Source of the DNA: Amycolatopsis xylanica
GTDB lineage: Bacteria; Actinomycetota; Actinomycetes; Mycobacteriales; Pseudonocardiaceae
Assembly: GCF_900107045.1 (NCBI RefSeq)
Contig: NZ_FNON01000001.1
Span: forward strand, 744,001-808,000
Direction: 5' to 3'
DNA length: 64,000 bases
Each line of letters starts with the position of its first letter. The first letter of the stretch is position 1. The notes under the pieces are model-generated. The model searched no databases and was not told where the DNA came from. It worked only from the letters and a program-made list of their open reading frames with translations. A program made the position numbers and the translations under genes. Below, in pieces: positions 1 through 9,578 of this stretch.

Positions 1-332
1 AGCATCCGTGGATCCTCGCCAGCCCGAAGAGTCACTTCGGCAAGGCCGTGCGGGTCGCCTGCGCGCGCCACGGGTTCGAGCCGAAGATCAACCACGAGGT
101 CGAGGAGCAGTTCACCGCGATGGCCATGGTGGCTTCGGGCCTCGGCGTCACGCTCGTGTCCGATCTCGGGCTGACGCTGCGCCCTCCGGGTATAGATGTG
201 GTGCCGCTGACGACGCCGCTGCTGCGCACCGTCTCCATCGCCTACCGCACGAAGGCCTCGCGCCGCCCCGCGTTGAACCTGGTCATCGAGGCCGTGCGCG
301 GCGCGGCCGCCGAGCTCGGCCTGGCCGTCTAG
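1..332 (+). CDS. LysR-family regulator, C-terminal part (cut by window edge)
   Basis: About 109 residues are visible in frame from base 3 to the TAG at 330. The translation matches the second half of a LysR effector-binding domain: an EEQFTAMAMVASGLGVTLV stretch (the usual 'V..G.G...P' region) followed by a short beta-rich end and a final helix. The helix-turn-helix and start lie outside the window. It reads toward the ergothioneine operon, with 110 bases between, so it could be an unrelated upstream gene; nothing here shows that it controls egtA. The family call is fairly safe, the ligand unknown. Confidence 0.75.
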   Translation, partial: HPWILASPKSHFGKAVRVACARHGFEPKINHEVEEQFTAMAMVASGLGVTLVSDLGLTLRPPGIDVVPLTTPLLRTVSIAYRTKASRRPALNLVIEAVRGAAAELGLAV

Positions 333-442
333 TTCTTACGGTCCGCGGACCCGTGCGGGCACCCGCGAGCCGAGTGCTGCGAATTGTCGTACCCCGCGTG
401 TAGCGTCCGAAGGAGGTTTCCCACTCAGCGGATGGCGGTGAA

Positions 443-1699
443 ATGAACATGACGGCGGTACGTGAATTCCCGGAGAAGTCCGGGAGTGCGGTGAACCGCA
501 CGGCCAGGGTGCTCGCGGACAGAGCCGCGGGCGAGGCTTATGTCGCTTCGGTCTGTTTCAAGCACGGGCCACCGAAGCTGCTCGGCGTCGAACTTGAGTA
601 CACGGTGCACTACGCGGACGACCCACGAAGACCTTTGAGCCCGGACGACCTGGCGGCCGCGCTCGGTCCGCACACCCCCAGGACGCTCCGCCCCGAAAGC
701 CCCGCCGTCCCCTTGCCGGGTGGCTCGCCGATGAGCCTCGAACCCGGCCTGCAGGTAGAGATCTCCGCCCAGCCCCAGCCTTCGCTGAGCGCGCTGGCCG
801 AGGTGGTCTCCACGGACCTGGCCCGACTATCCGAACTTCTCGCCCGACGCGGCCTGCGCCTGGGCGAAACGGGCATAGACGCCCATAGGCCGCCCGTCCG
901 CCGCCTGCGCACCGACCGGTACGAGGCCATGGAGCGCCGTTTCGCCCCGATCGGCACCGGCGGCATCACGATGATGGCGGCCACCGCCGGTCTGCAGATC
1001 TGCGTCGACGCGGGTGAGGAAGCCCAGCTGGCCAAGCGCTGGGCGGCCGTGCACGCGCTCGGCCCGCCGCTGCTGGCCCTGTTCGCGAACTCCCGCGTGC
1101 ACGCGGGGGCCGACACCGGCCACGCCTCGGCGCGCTGGCTCGCGGTGATGAACACCGAGCCGGTGCGCACCCAGACCACGGGGTCGCTGTCCACAACGGA
1201 CCCGCCGTCGGCCTGGGCGAAAAGGCTGCTCGACACGCCGCTCATGGTGCTGCCCAGGGAAAACGCGCCCTGGGACGCGCCGGACGGGTTGAGCTTCGCC
1301 GACTGGATCGACGGCCGCGGCGCCGGCCGCCTGCTGCCGAAGCCGACCGAGGCCGATCTGGCGTACCACCTGAGCACGATGTTCACCCCCGTCCGTCCAC
1401 AGGGGTATCTCGAGGTCCGCTATCTCGACGCGCAACCCGGTGACGGCTGGCTGGCGCCGGTCGCGCTGTTCACCGCGCTGCTGGCCGACGAGTCCACAGT
1501 GGACGCCGTGCTCGACCTGTGCGCGCCGGTGCTCGACCAGTGGGAAAGCGCCGCGAGGTTCGGCCTCGCGGACGCCGGAATCGCCGCGGTGGCAAGGAAA
1601 GTGGCCGATCTGGGCTGCGCCTCGCTGAGCCGCACCGACCTTCCGCGACCGGTGATCGCCGAGATCGCCGACGCCGTGCAGAAACGCGCCGGCGCTTAG
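443..1699 (+). CDS. egtA: EgtA, glutamate-cysteine ligase of ergothioneine synthesis
   Basis: A 418-residue glutamate-cysteine ligase of the GCS2-like EgtA type, which makes gamma-glutamylcysteine, the sulfur donor used by EgtB. The substrate-binding segment LLGVELEYTVHY is near residue 50, and a glycine-rich GGITMMAATAGLQ segment near 180 is typical of this family. It is the first gene of egtABCD and is followed after 13 bases by egtB, whose ribosome site (GGAGA) abuts the egtA stop. The ATG at 443 was chosen because it opens the frame; a second ATG two codons later is possible. A GGAGG at 412-416 lies too far upstream to decide. The identity rests mainly on the three unmistakable genes that follow. 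Confidence 0.93.
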   Translation: MNMTAVREFPEKSGSAVNRTARVLADRAAGEAYVASVCFKHGPPKLLGVELEYTVHYADDPRRPLSPDDLAAALGPHTPRTLRPESPAVPLPGGSPMSLEPGLQVEISAQPQPSLSALAEVVSTDLARLSELLARRGLRLGETGIDAHRPPVRRLRTDRYEAMERRFAPIGTGGITMMAATAGLQICVDAGEEAQLAKRWAAVHALGPPLLALFANSRVHAGADTGHASARWLAVMNTEPVRTQTTGSLSTTDPPSAWAKRLLDTPLMVLPRENAPWDAPDGLSFADWIDGRGAGRLLPKPTEADLAYHLSTMFTPVRPQGYLEVRYLDAQPGDGWLAPVALFTALLADESTVDAVLDLCAPVLDQWESAARFGLADAGIAAVARKVADLGCASLSRTDLPRPVIAEIADAVQKRAGA

Positions 1700-1712
1700 G
1701 AGACTTCCCGAA

Positions 1713-3053
1713 ATGACCACAGCAGAACAGAACCCGCTCCGCGAACTGTCCCCGCAGGACCTGCGCGCGCACGCCGCCGAGGCGCTCACGCGCGCCAGGG
1801 CCCGCAGCCTCGTGCTGACGGACGTCGACGACGAGACCCTGACCACGCAGCACTCGAAACTGATGTCCCCGCTGGTGTGGGACCTCGCGCACATCGGCAG
1901 CCAGGAAGAGCTCTGGCTGGTCCGCGACGTCGGCGGCCGAGAGCCGGTGCGCGGCGACCTCGACGAGATCTACGACGCGTTCCTGCACGCGCGCGCGGAC
2001 AGGCCGTCGCTGCCGATGCTCGGCCCGGAGGACGCGCGCGGCTACGTGCGCGAGGTGCGCGAGAAGTCGTTGGAAATACTGGAAAAAGTGCCGCTGAGTG
2101 GCCGAAGGCTGCTGGCGGACGCGTTCGCGTTCGGCATGATCACCCAGCACGAGCAGCAGCACGACGAGACCATGCTCGCCACCCATCAGCTGCGCCAGGG
2201 CGACCCGGTGCTGCACGCGCCGAACCCGCCGAAATCCGCCGGGCCGCTGCCCTCGGAGGTACTGGTGCCCGGCGGGCCGTTCCAGATGGGCACCTCGGCC
2301 GAGCCGTGGGCGCTGGACAACGAACGCCCCGCGCACGAAACCGTGGTCGAGGCCTTCTTCATCGACACCACCCCGGTCACGAACGGCGCGTACACCGAGT
2401 TCCTGGACTCGGGCGGCTACGACGACCCGCAGTGGTGGAGCGAGCCCGGCTGGGCGTATCGCCAGGACAACGGCATCGTCGCGCCCCGGTTCTGGAAGCG
2501 TGAGATCGACGGCTGGTGGCGCACCCGGTTCGGCGTCTACGAGCGGGTGCCCGCCGCAGAGCCGGTCGTGCACGTGTCGTTCTACGAGGCCGAGGCCTAC
2601 GCGAAGTGGGCGGGCAGGCGGCTGCCGACCGAGCCCGAGTGGGAGAAGGCCGCCAGGTTCGATCCGGCCAGTGGCCGGTCGCGCCGGTTCCCGTGGGGCG
2701 ACGACGAGCCCCGCGAGGAGCACGCCAACCTCGGCCAGCGTCACCTGCGCCCAGCCGAGGTCGGTGCGTACCCGGCCGGTGCGTCGCCGCTGGGCGTGCA
2801 CCAGCTGATCGGGGACGTCTGGGAGTGGACCAGCAGCGACTTCCACGGCTACCCGGGCTTCGCGGCGTTCCCGTACCGGGAGTACTCGGAAGTGTTCTTC
2901 GGGCCGGAATACAAGGTGCTGCGCGGTGGTTCCTTCGGTACGGACGCGGCGGCGATCCGGGGCACCTTCCGCAACTGGGACTACCCGATCCGGCGGCAGA
3001 TCTTCTCCGGCTTCCGGTGCGCCAGGGATGCCGGACCGGGGGAGATCGACTGA
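1713..3053 (+). CDS. egtB: EgtB, hercynylcysteine sulfoxide synthase
   Basis: A 446-residue non-haem iron enzyme that joins gamma-glutamylcysteine to hercynine with O2. It has the two-domain layout of the family: an N-terminal DinB-like helical domain (about 1-170) and a C-terminal formylglycine-generating-enzyme-like domain (about 190-440). The iron ligands are visible as H60 (DLAHIG) and the HxxxHxE motif H146/H150 (QHEQQHDE). The C-terminal domain has the usual GGPFQMG, RLPTEPEWEKAAR, DVWEWTSS and LRGGSF blocks. Length is normal. It sits 13 bases after egtA and 3 bases before egtC, so the genes are surely cotranscribed. Confidence 0.97.
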   Translation: MTTAEQNPLRELSPQDLRAHAAEALTRARARSLVLTDVDDETLTTQHSKLMSPLVWDLAHIGSQEELWLVRDVGGREPVRGDLDEIYDAFLHARADRPSLPMLGPEDARGYVREVREKSLEILEKVPLSGRRLLADAFAFGMITQHEQQHDETMLATHQLRQGDPVLHAPNPPKSAGPLPSEVLVPGGPFQMGTSAEPWALDNERPAHETVVEAFFIDTTPVTNGAYTEFLDSGGYDDPQWWSEPGWAYRQDNGIVAPRFWKREIDGWWRTRFGVYERVPAAEPVVHVSFYEAEAYAKWAGRRLPTEPEWEKAARFDPASGRSRRFPWGDDEPREEHANLGQRHLRPAEVGAYPAGASPLGVHQLIGDVWEWTSSDFHGYPGFAAFPYREYSEVFFGPEYKVLRGGSFGTDAAAIRGTFRNWDYPIRRQIFSGFRCARDAGPGEID

Positions 3054-3056
3054 GCT

Positions 3057-3824
3057 ATGTGCAGGCATTTGGGGTACCTCGGGCCGCCCTGCGCGCCGGG
3101 TGAAACGATCTTCACGGCGCCGCACTCGCTGCTGCGCCAGTCGTACGCGCCCGCGGACATGCGCGGCGGCGGCACGGTCAACGCCGACGGTTTCGGGCTC
3201 GGCTGGTACGGCGCGTCCGGTGAGACGCTGCGGTACCGGCGGGTCAGTCCACTGTGGGCGGACGAGTCGCTGCCCCCGCTCGCGGGGTCTCTGCGCACCG
3301 GCGCTTTCGTCGCGGCCGTGCGCAACGGCACCACCGGGATGCCGGTGACCGAGGCCGCGTGCAGCCCGTTCACCGACGGCAGGTGGCTGTTCAGCCACAA
3401 TGGACTCGTCACCGGCTGGCCTGGCTCGATGGCCCCGCTGGCGGAGAAACTGCCGGTCACGGACCTGTTCACGGTCGAAGCGCCGACCGATTCGGCGCTG
3501 CTGTGGACTTTGCTGCGTGAGCGGCTGCGTGACGGCGCCGATCCGCTCGAAGCGGTCACCGGGCTCGTGCTCGCCGTCGAAGCGGCGGCGCCGGGATCCC
3601 GGCTGAACTTCCTGCTCACCGATGGGGAGCAGCTCATCGCCACCGCCTGGACGCATTCGCTGTCCCTGCTGCGGCAAGGCGACGCCGTGTACGTCGCCTC
3701 CGAGCCGTTCGACGGGAATCCCGGCTGGACCCCGGTACCCGAGGGACACGCCGTGCGCGCTGACCGCGCGACGGCCAAGATGATCCAGATCGGCCAAGAA
3801 CCAGATCGGAGTGCTCGACCCTGA
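3057..3824 (+). CDS. egtC: EgtC, class II glutamine amidotransferase-type gamma-glutamyl hydrolase
   Basis: A 255-residue Ntn-hydrolase that removes the gamma-glutamyl group from the EgtB product. The protein starts MCRHLGYLG, so the catalytic Cys2 is exposed after methionine removal, as in all class II amidotransferases. NADGFGLGWY (about 42-51) and LFSHNGLV (about 111-118) are the other conserved pieces of the active site. There are 3 bases after egtB, and the stop TGA shares its A with the egtD ATG (TGATG), which implies translational coupling. Length is normal for EgtC. Confidence 0.95.
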   Translation: MCRHLGYLGPPCAPGETIFTAPHSLLRQSYAPADMRGGGTVNADGFGLGWYGASGETLRYRRVSPLWADESLPPLAGSLRTGAFVAAVRNGTTGMPVTEAACSPFTDGRWLFSHNGLVTGWPGSMAPLAEKLPVTDLFTVEAPTDSALLWTLLRERLRDGADPLEAVTGLVLAVEAAAPGSRLNFLLTDGEQLIATAWTHSLSLLRQGDAVYVASEPFDGNPGWTPVPEGHAVRADRATAKMIQIGQEPDRSARP

Positions 3825-4798
3825 TGACCGAAGCCGACCTCGAAGTGCACCACAGTGCCGAGTCCGCGGCGGGCGCGTTACGCGCCGACGTCCGCGAAGG
3901 ACTGACGGCCACCCAGAAGTGGTTGCCCGCCAAGTGGTTCTACGACGCCCGCGGCAGTGAGCTGTTCGAAGCGATCACCGCGCTGCCCGAGTACTACCCG
4001 ACCAGGGCCGAACGGGAGATCCTGCGCCGCGAGGCCGGTGAGATCGCCCGGCTCACCTCCGCGCACACGCTGGTCGAGCTGGGCTCCGGCTCCAGCGAGA
4101 AGACCCGGCTGCTGCTCGACGCGCTGACCGCGCACGGCACGCTCGAAAGCTTCGTCCCGCTGGACGTCTCGGCGTCCGCGCTCGCCGAAGCCACCACCGC
4201 CATCGCGGCCGACTACCCGAAGCTCGACGTGCGCGGGGTCGTCGGCGACTTCACCCAGCACCTGGACCTGCTGCCGGGCGAGCAGCCCCGGGTGGTCGCC
4301 TTCCTCGGCGGCACGCTCGGCAACTTCCTCCCGGCCGAGCGCGCGAAGTTCCTCAGCTCCGTGCGCGAGGTGCTGGCGCCGGGGGAGTGGCTGCTGCTCG
4401 GCACCGACCTCGTCAAGGACCCCGCGACACTCGAACGCGCCTACGACGACGCGGCCGGGGTCACCGCCGACTTCAACCGCAACGTCCTGCGCGTGATCAA
4501 CGCCCAGCTCGGCGCCGACTTCGACCCGGACGCCTTCGCACACGAGTCGTTCTGGGACACCGAGGCCGAGTGGATCGAGATGCGCCTGCGCGCCCGCGAG
4601 GCCGTCACCGTGCGCGTGCCCGGCGCCGACCTCGAAGTCCCCTTCGCGGCGGGCGAGTACATCCGCACGGAGATCTCGGCCAAGTTCCGGCGCGCCGGCG
4701 TCGAGGCCGAGCTGGCGGCGGCCGGGTTCGACCTCGACCACTGGTGGACCGACGGCGAGGAGCGGTTCGGCCTGAGCCTGGCTCGCTCGATCGGCTGA
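3824..4798 (+). CDS. egtD: EgtD, L-histidine N-alpha-methyltransferase
   Basis: A 324-residue SAM-dependent enzyme making hercynine (trimethylhistidine), the entry compound of ergothioneine synthesis. The SAM-binding motif LVELGSGSSEKTR is at about 83-95, FLGGTLGNF at about 163-171, and the N-terminal QKWLPAKWFYDARGSELFEAI segment (written here only as its family signature at about 31-50) is the DUF2260/EgtD opening. It is the last gene of the operon. No egtE-type PLP lyase follows; the transcript appears to end at the palindromes just downstream. Confidence 0.96.
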   Translation: MTEADLEVHHSAESAAGALRADVREGLTATQKWLPAKWFYDARGSELFEAITALPEYYPTRAEREILRREAGEIARLTSAHTLVELGSGSSEKTRLLLDALTAHGTLESFVPLDVSASALAEATTAIAADYPKLDVRGVVGDFTQHLDLLPGEQPRVVAFLGGTLGNFLPAERAKFLSSVREVLAPGEWLLLGTDLVKDPATLERAYDDAAGVTADFNRNVLRVINAQLGADFDPDAFAHESFWDTEAEWIEMRLRAREAVTVRVPGADLEVPFAAGEYIRTEISAKFRRAGVEAELAAAGFDLDHWWTDGEERFGLSLARSIG

Positions 4799-4804
4799 CA
4801 AGAC

Positions 4805-4859
4805 CGGGATAAAGCGGGCTTTACGCCACCCCGGGATAAAGCCCGCTTTATCCCGGGGT
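4805..4859. terminator. Palindrome pair of the GATAAAG/CTTTATC family, likely terminator of egtABCD
   Basis: Two copies lie side by side: a decayed one at 4805-4824 and a strong one at 4828-4859, whose arms ACCCCGGGATAAAGC and GCTTTATCCCGGGGT pair over 15 bp around a central CC. The same element recurs elsewhere in this window, always between genes. It has no U-run, so factor-independent termination is inferred from position and stem strength only. Confidence 0.6.
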
Positions 4860-4911
4860 GAGGGTGTGACCCGGCGTGGGCGCTGAGGCCTGGGCGGGGA
4901 AGGATGAGGCG

Positions 4912-5385
4912 GTGCGTAACCCTCTTGTGGCAGTGGCACGGGCGCTGGGGACCAGGCCGTGGCTGATGAGCCTGGCCCCGGGGATCATCTGGGCCGACCA
5001 GAAGCTGCACCGGGCCTCGTCCGGCCGCTTCAGCCTGGTGGCCATGGCCGGGCTGCCGTCGCTGCGGCTGACCACCACCGGCCGCAAGTCCGGCCTGGCC
5101 AGGAGCAACAACCTGCTGTACTTCCCCGACGGCGACGGGTTCGTGCTCACCGGGTCGAACTGGGGAAAGCCGAGCGACCCGGCGTGGACGTTCAACCTGC
5201 GGGCCAAGCCCGAGGCGACGATCGCGATCAAGGGCCGCGAGATCGCGGTCGTCGCGCGCGAGCTGCTCGACGACGAGTACGACGTGATGTGGCGGCGGCT
5301 GCTCGACTTCTGGCCGGGTTACGCCATGGAGCGTACGGCCGCGGGCAGGCGGTTACCGATTTTCTCACTCTCCCGGTCCATTTGA
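4912..5385 (+). CDS. Nitroreductase-family (deazaflavin-type, DUF385) protein
   Basis: A 157-residue protein of the F420-dependent nitroreductase/DUF385 split-barrel family. The signature LTTTGRKSG near residue 44 is followed by GFVLTGSNWGKPSDPAWTFNL, reported here only by its ends, which is the phosphate- and deazaflavin-binding loop of the family. I chose GTG 4912 because AAGGA at 4900-4904 sits 7 bases ahead; a GTG 12 codons earlier has no such site. Its substrate is unknown. It stands alone between the egt palindromes and the next gene, so a role in ergothioneine synthesis is not implied. Confidence 0.8.
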   Translation: MRNPLVAVARALGTRPWLMSLAPGIIWADQKLHRASSGRFSLVAMAGLPSLRLTTTGRKSGLARSNNLLYFPDGDGFVLTGSNWGKPSDPAWTFNLRAKPEATIAIKGREIAVVARELLDDEYDVMWRRLLDFWPGYAMERTAAGRRLPIFSLSRSI

Positions 5386-5490
5386 CGGGTTTGCTCCATC
5401 CTTTCGGCCGGTGACGGCGGTCACCTGACTGTGGAAAGGTCGGGACCCGTGACTCACCGTGACACGCGGTGACTTGTGGGAGGAGAAGTC

Positions 5491-7149
5491 TTGCCGAGAT
5501 CCACGAGGAAGCCGGTGCGGGTCTTCGCACTGGTGGGGGCGCTGGTAGCCGGGACGGTGCTGGCGGGAGCGACGACGGCCGGAGCCACGGAGGACGGCGG
5601 GAAGGTCTTCCCCGCGCCCGTCGGCGCCACGCCGCCGGTGAAGTGGGGAATTCCCTGCCCGGCGGGCACGCTCAGCGGTGTCCCGGCCGACAAGCTGAAG
5701 GAATACAGCTGCGGCAGCTACCGCATGCCGATCGACCACGACAACGCGTACCTGGGCACCATCGACATCGGCCTGCTCAAGCACTCGGCGAACACCCCGG
5801 ACAAGAAGATCGGGTCGCTGTTCCTCAACCCGGGCGGTCCCGGTGGCCCCGGCCGCCGGATGGCCATCTCGGGCACGCGGTTCCTGCAGCCGTCGGTCGT
5901 CGACAAGTTCGACCTGATCGGCTTCGACCCGCGCGGCGTCGGCATCAGCAACCCGCTGAAGTGCTTCACCACGCAGGAGGACGCCGACGAGGTGTTCAAC
6001 GCGCAGATCGCCGTGCCGCTCAGCCGCGCGGAGATCTCCGGAACGCTCGCCGCGTACCGCGACTACGGCCAGTTCTGCAAGAACAACGCCGGCGCGCTGC
6101 TTAACCACATGTCCACGAAGGACGTGGTGCGTGACCTCGACGTGCTGCGTGCCGCGGTCGGCGACCAGAAGCTCACCTATGTCGGCTTCTCGTACGGCAC
6201 CCTGATCGGGTCGACCTACGCCGCGATGTTCCCGAAGCAGTCCCGCGCGATCGTGATCGACGGCAACGTCGACCCGCAGCTGCGCACCTCGGACGGCGTC
6301 CAGTACGACCGCGAGCGGGCCACCGGCTTCGAGATCGCGCTCGACGCGTTCCTCAAGCGCTGCCAGCAGGTCGGCAAGGACTGCGCGTTCAGCGCGGGCC
6401 AGCCGCGGGAGAAGTTCGACCAGCTCCGCACCTACCTGCGGTCGAAGCCGATCACCGGGCCCGACGGCAAGCCCTACGACATCAACAAGTTCACCGGCGC
6501 CGTGTCGGGCGCGCTGTACGACCCCGCCGCGTTCAGCGGGCTCGCCTCCGACCTGCAGCTGTTCTACAACACCGCGTTCCCGCCCGCCGGCGCGCAGGCG
6601 CAGTCGTTCGCGGCCGCGGAGCTGAAGGTGCTGAACAGCGGCGCCACCGGCCGTCACGACGGGCGCGGCGACTCGCCGTACACCGGTGACGACTCGTACT
6701 TCGGCGTGAACTGCTCGGACAAGCAGTTCAAGGGCGTGAAGCAGGAGAGCGTTCCCGCGATCGCCGCGAAGTGGGAGCAGGAGTCGCCCACCTTCGGCCG
6801 CTACCAGGCGTTCTCGGACACCGCCGGCTGCCCGGTGTGGCCGGTCAAGAAGCCGGACGTCTACCGCGGCCCGTGGCGGGTCGAGACCGACACCCCGGTG
6901 CTGGTCATCGGCAACTACTACGACCCGGCGACGCAGTACAAGTTCGCGCAGCGGATGGCCGGCGAGCTGGGCAACGCCCGCCTCCTGACCGTCGACGCGT
7001 TCGGGCACTGCATCCTCGGTGACGCGCTCGGCGTGGACAAGGCCACCGCCGAGTACCTGGTCGACCTCAAGGTGCCCGCCGCGGGCCAGGTCTTCCAGCC
7101 GAACGTCCAGCCGTTCACCTCGGCCGCGGCGGCCGCAGGCCAGAGCTAG
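5491..7149 (+). CDS. Secreted alpha/beta hydrolase, tripeptidyl aminopeptidase (TAP)-like
   Basis: A 552-residue exported peptidase-type hydrolase. I place the start at TTG 5491 because GGGAGGAG (5478-5485) lies 5 bases ahead. Residues 1-32 form a signal peptide (positive n-region, then VFALVGALVAGTVLAGA, ending at an A-x-A site). The oxyanion segment LFLNPGGPGG and the nucleophile elbow VGFSYGTLIG (Ser in GFSYG) are clear. The C-terminal TAP-like domain ends with the catalytic pair region LVIGNYYDPATQYKFA and DAFGHCIL (His). This matches the Streptomyces-type tripeptidyl aminopeptidases that trim secreted peptides; the exact substrate is inferred. Confidence 0.88.
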   Translation: MPRSTRKPVRVFALVGALVAGTVLAGATTAGATEDGGKVFPAPVGATPPVKWGIPCPAGTLSGVPADKLKEYSCGSYRMPIDHDNAYLGTIDIGLLKHSANTPDKKIGSLFLNPGGPGGPGRRMAISGTRFLQPSVVDKFDLIGFDPRGVGISNPLKCFTTQEDADEVFNAQIAVPLSRAEISGTLAAYRDYGQFCKNNAGALLNHMSTKDVVRDLDVLRAAVGDQKLTYVGFSYGTLIGSTYAAMFPKQSRAIVIDGNVDPQLRTSDGVQYDRERATGFEIALDAFLKRCQQVGKDCAFSAGQPREKFDQLRTYLRSKPITGPDGKPYDINKFTGAVSGALYDPAAFSGLASDLQLFYNTAFPPAGAQAQSFAAAELKVLNSGATGRHDGRGDSPYTGDDSYFGVNCSDKQFKGVKQESVPAIAAKWEQESPTFGRYQAFSDTAGCPVWPVKKPDVYRGPWRVETDTPVLVIGNYYDPATQYKFAQRMAGELGNARLLTVDAFGHCILGDALGVDKATAEYLVDLKVPAAGQVFQPNVQPFTSAAAAAGQS

Positions 7150-7156
7150 TCCGCTC

Positions 7157-7188
7157 GGCCCGGGATAAAGCCCGCTTTATCCCGGGCC
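7157..7188. terminator. GATAAAG/CTTTATC palindrome, likely terminator
   Basis: Arms GGCCCGGGATAAAGC and GCTTTATCCCGGGCC pair over 15 bp. It begins 7 bases after the TAP-like gene stop. The flanking 3 bp differ from the other copies yet still pair, so the stem length is maintained. Confidence 0.6.
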
Positions 7189-7200
7189 CAGCGTTGTGGG

Positions 7201-7246
7201 GTCGTGAGCGTTGCCGACGGTTAGAACCGTCGGGAACACTCACGAC
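7201..7246 (+). repeat. 46-base GGTTAGAACC palindrome, copy 1
   Basis: Outer arms TCGTGAG and CTCACGA enclose an inner stem CGACGG/CCGTCG around TTAGAA. The inner stem differs from the usual GGCCGG/CCGGCC but both sides changed together. It lies between the TAP-like gene and efeO, directly after the GATAAAG palindrome. Confidence 0.8.
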
Positions 7247-7297
7247 CCCTTTGGTTTAAGGTGACGGTGAATCATTCACCGATGGTGGGGGTTGTGC

Positions 7298-8425
7298 GTG
7301 TCGCGCTTCCTTCGCGCCCGCTGGGCGATCGTGGCCGCGGTCGTCGTGCTCGCGGGTGTCGTGGTCGCCTTGGAGTGGCCTCGAAGCTCGGAATCCCTTG
7401 CAGAGTCCGAAATCTCCGTTTCGCGATCTTCGTGTGGCGAGGGCTGGAACGCCAAGCCGGGTCCGCAGACGCTCCAGGTGCGCAACGCGGGCGCGGTGAC
7501 GGCCGAGGTCGAGCTGATCGATCCGGACACCGGAATGGTGTACGGCGAAATCGACGGGCTCGGCGCCGGGACGATCCGGGCTTTACCGGTCGATTTGGGC
7601 AATGGTGAGTACGCTTTCCGGTGCCTGCCCGAAGGTGACGCGCCCTTCGTGGGGCCGAAGGCGCGTGTTTCGGGCGGTTCCGACCGCCGGGGACCGGCCG
7701 TTGTCCCGGTGACCAACGCCGATCTGCTCGGGCCGGTCAAGGCTTATCACGAGTATGTCCAAAACGGACTCGGAGCGCTTTCGGAGCAGACTGCCGCGCT
7801 GAAAGCCGCGCTGCTGAGCGGAAATCGGACCGCGAGCCAGGCCGCCTGGCTGACCGCGCACCTGACCTACGAGCGGCTCGGAGCCGCGTACGACGCGTTC
7901 GGCGACGCGGACGCGGCGATCAACGAGACCGGGTTCCATGGGCTTGAAGCCGGGCTGTGGCGTGGTGATGATCCGGTCAAGCTCGCGGGAGTCGCCGAGC
8001 AGCTCGAAACCGACGTGCATGGATTGCGCGAATCGTTCGCCAGCGCCCAAATCGACCAAAACGATCTTGGGTTGCGGGCGCATGAAATCATGGAGAACTC
8101 ACTGCAGTTCGAGCTGACCGGCAAGACCGACGCGGGCAGCGGGACTAACCTGGCGACCGTTCTGGCCAATGTGGACGGGACCAGCGCCGTGCTCGAAGTG
8201 CTGCGGCCGGTGCTGACGCCGCGTTTCCCCGGTCTCTCCACAGTGGACAAGTGGATGAACCGGACACGGACGGCGGTTTCGGCCGCGCGGCGGCCCGACG
8301 GCTCCTGGACGCCGCTCGCGGGGCTGGATCCGGCGCTGCGGCAGAAGATCAACGGCTCGGTCGCCGAGCTGACCGAGCAGCTCGCGCCGATCGCCGCGAT
8401 CGCCGAACCGAGGAGGGTGTCGTGA
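7298..8425 (+). CDS. efeO: EfeO-like periplasmic iron-uptake protein (cupredoxin + M75 imelysin domain)
   Basis: A 375-residue anchored protein. After a hydrophobic N-terminal segment (about 8-25) comes a cupredoxin-like region (about 35-120, including [18 protein letters not shown] by its ends) and then the M75 domain (about 145-365) with the HxxxE-type metal motif HLTYER. In EfeUOB, EfeO binds iron and passes it to the permease EfeU. I chose GTG 7298 because GGTGGGGG ends 7 bases ahead; TTG 7292 is the alternative. The stop overlaps the efeB start (GTGA). No efeU permease gene is next to it. Confidence 0.87.
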   Translation: MSRFLRARWAIVAAVVVLAGVVVALEWPRSSESLAESEISVSRSSCGEGWNAKPGPQTLQVRNAGAVTAEVELIDPDTGMVYGEIDGLGAGTIRALPVDLGNGEYAFRCLPEGDAPFVGPKARVSGGSDRRGPAVVPVTNADLLGPVKAYHEYVQNGLGALSEQTAALKAALLSGNRTASQAAWLTAHLTYERLGAAYDAFGDADAAINETGFHGLEAGLWRGDDPVKLAGVAEQLETDVHGLRESFASAQIDQNDLGLRAHEIMENSLQFELTGKTDAGSGTNLATVLANVDGTSAVLEVLRPVLTPRFPGLSTVDKWMNRTRTAVSAARRPDGSWTPLAGLDPALRQKINGSVAELTEQLAPIAAIAEPRRVS

Positions 8426-9567
8426 ACCTGGCACGCCGCACCTTCCTGCGTGGCGCGGTCGCGGGCGTCGGCATCGCCGGGCTGTCCGCCAGTGCCCACG
8501 CCCAGCCCGCGTTCCACGGCCCGCGGCAGCAGGCGATCCTGCGCGAGCCGGCCCGCCAGAGCGTCGTCGTGGCGTTCGACGTGATCGCCGAGAACCGGGC
8601 CGAGCTGACGGACCTGCTGCGGGCCATCACCGACCGGGCCAGGTTGCTGGTCGCGGGCGGCGCGCCCGCCGCGCTGGGGATCACCGCGCCACCGTCGGAC
8701 TCGGGGGTGCTCGGGCCCGAGGTGCCGCGCGGCGACCTGGGCGTGGTGCTCGGCGTCGGCGCGTCGCTGTTCGACGACCGGTTCGGGCTCGCCGCGCGCA
8801 AGCCGGCCAAGCTCAAGCCGATGCCCGCGTTCCCCGATGACGCGCTCGACGAGAAGCAGTGCCACGGCGACCTCAGCCTGGTGCTCACCGCCGAGCATGC
8901 CGACACCGTGCTGCACGCGTTGCGCGACCTCGCGCGCGCCACCCGGGGCGGGATGCAGGTGCGCTGGAAGCTGACCGGGTTCAGCTCGCCAGCCAGGCCC
9001 GACGGCGCCCCGCGTAACCTGCTCGGCTTCAAGGACGGCACGGTCAACCCCGCAGAGTCCGAAATGGACCGTCTGGTGTGGACGCCGGACGGCGGCAGCT
9101 ACCAGGTGATCCGGCTGATCAGGATGCTCGTCGAGTTCTGGGACCGGGTCTCGCTGCCGGAGCAGGAGAACATGATCGGCAGGCGGCGCGACACCGGCGC
9201 CCCGCTCGACGGCGCGCGCGAGACCGACGTGCCGCGATTCGGCGACGACCCGGTCGGCACGGTGATCCCGCTGACCAGCCACATCCGCCTCGCGAACCCG
9301 CGCACCGAGGATACCGACGGCAGCAGGCTGCTGCGGCGCGGGTTCAACTACGACCGCGGGGTCGACGCGAACGGCAACCTCGACATGGGGCTGATCTTCA
9401 CCTGTTATCAGCGTGACCTCGAAGCCCAGTTCGAGACCGTGCAGAAGCGGCTCGACGGCGAGCCGCTGACCGACTACATCTCGCCGTTCGGCGGCGGGTA
9501 CTTCTACGCGCTTCCGGGTGTCACCGGCACCGACGACTACTACGGCCGCGCCTCGCTGGCCCTTTAG
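8422..9567 (+). CDS. efeB: EfeB-like Tat-exported DyP-type haem peroxidase
   Basis: A 381-residue dye-decolourising peroxidase. The N-terminus carries a Tat motif (RRTFLRG, residues 5-11) with a cleavage region ending SAHAQ, so it is exported folded with haem. The DyP signature GFKDG contains the distal Asp205; the proximal haem ligand is His287 in HIRLANPR. In the Efe system it is thought to oxidise ferrous iron or recover iron from haem. GTG 8422 overlaps the efeO stop, and its own TAG is part of the ribosome site (TAGGAGG) of the next gene. Confidence 0.93.
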   Translation: MNLARRTFLRGAVAGVGIAGLSASAHAQPAFHGPRQQAILREPARQSVVVAFDVIAENRAELTDLLRAITDRARLLVAGGAPAALGITAPPSDSGVLGPEVPRGDLGVVLGVGASLFDDRFGLAARKPAKLKPMPAFPDDALDEKQCHGDLSLVLTAEHADTVLHALRDLARATRGGMQVRWKLTGFSSPARPDGAPRNLLGFKDGTVNPAESEMDRLVWTPDGGSYQVIRLIRMLVEFWDRVSLPEQENMIGRRRDTGAPLDGARETDVPRFGDDPVGTVIPLTSHIRLANPRTEDTDGSRLLRRGFNYDRGVDANGNLDMGLIFTCYQRDLEAQFETVQKRLDGEPLTDYISPFGGGYFYALPGVTGTDDYYGRASLAL

Positions 9568-9578
9568 GAGGATCCACA

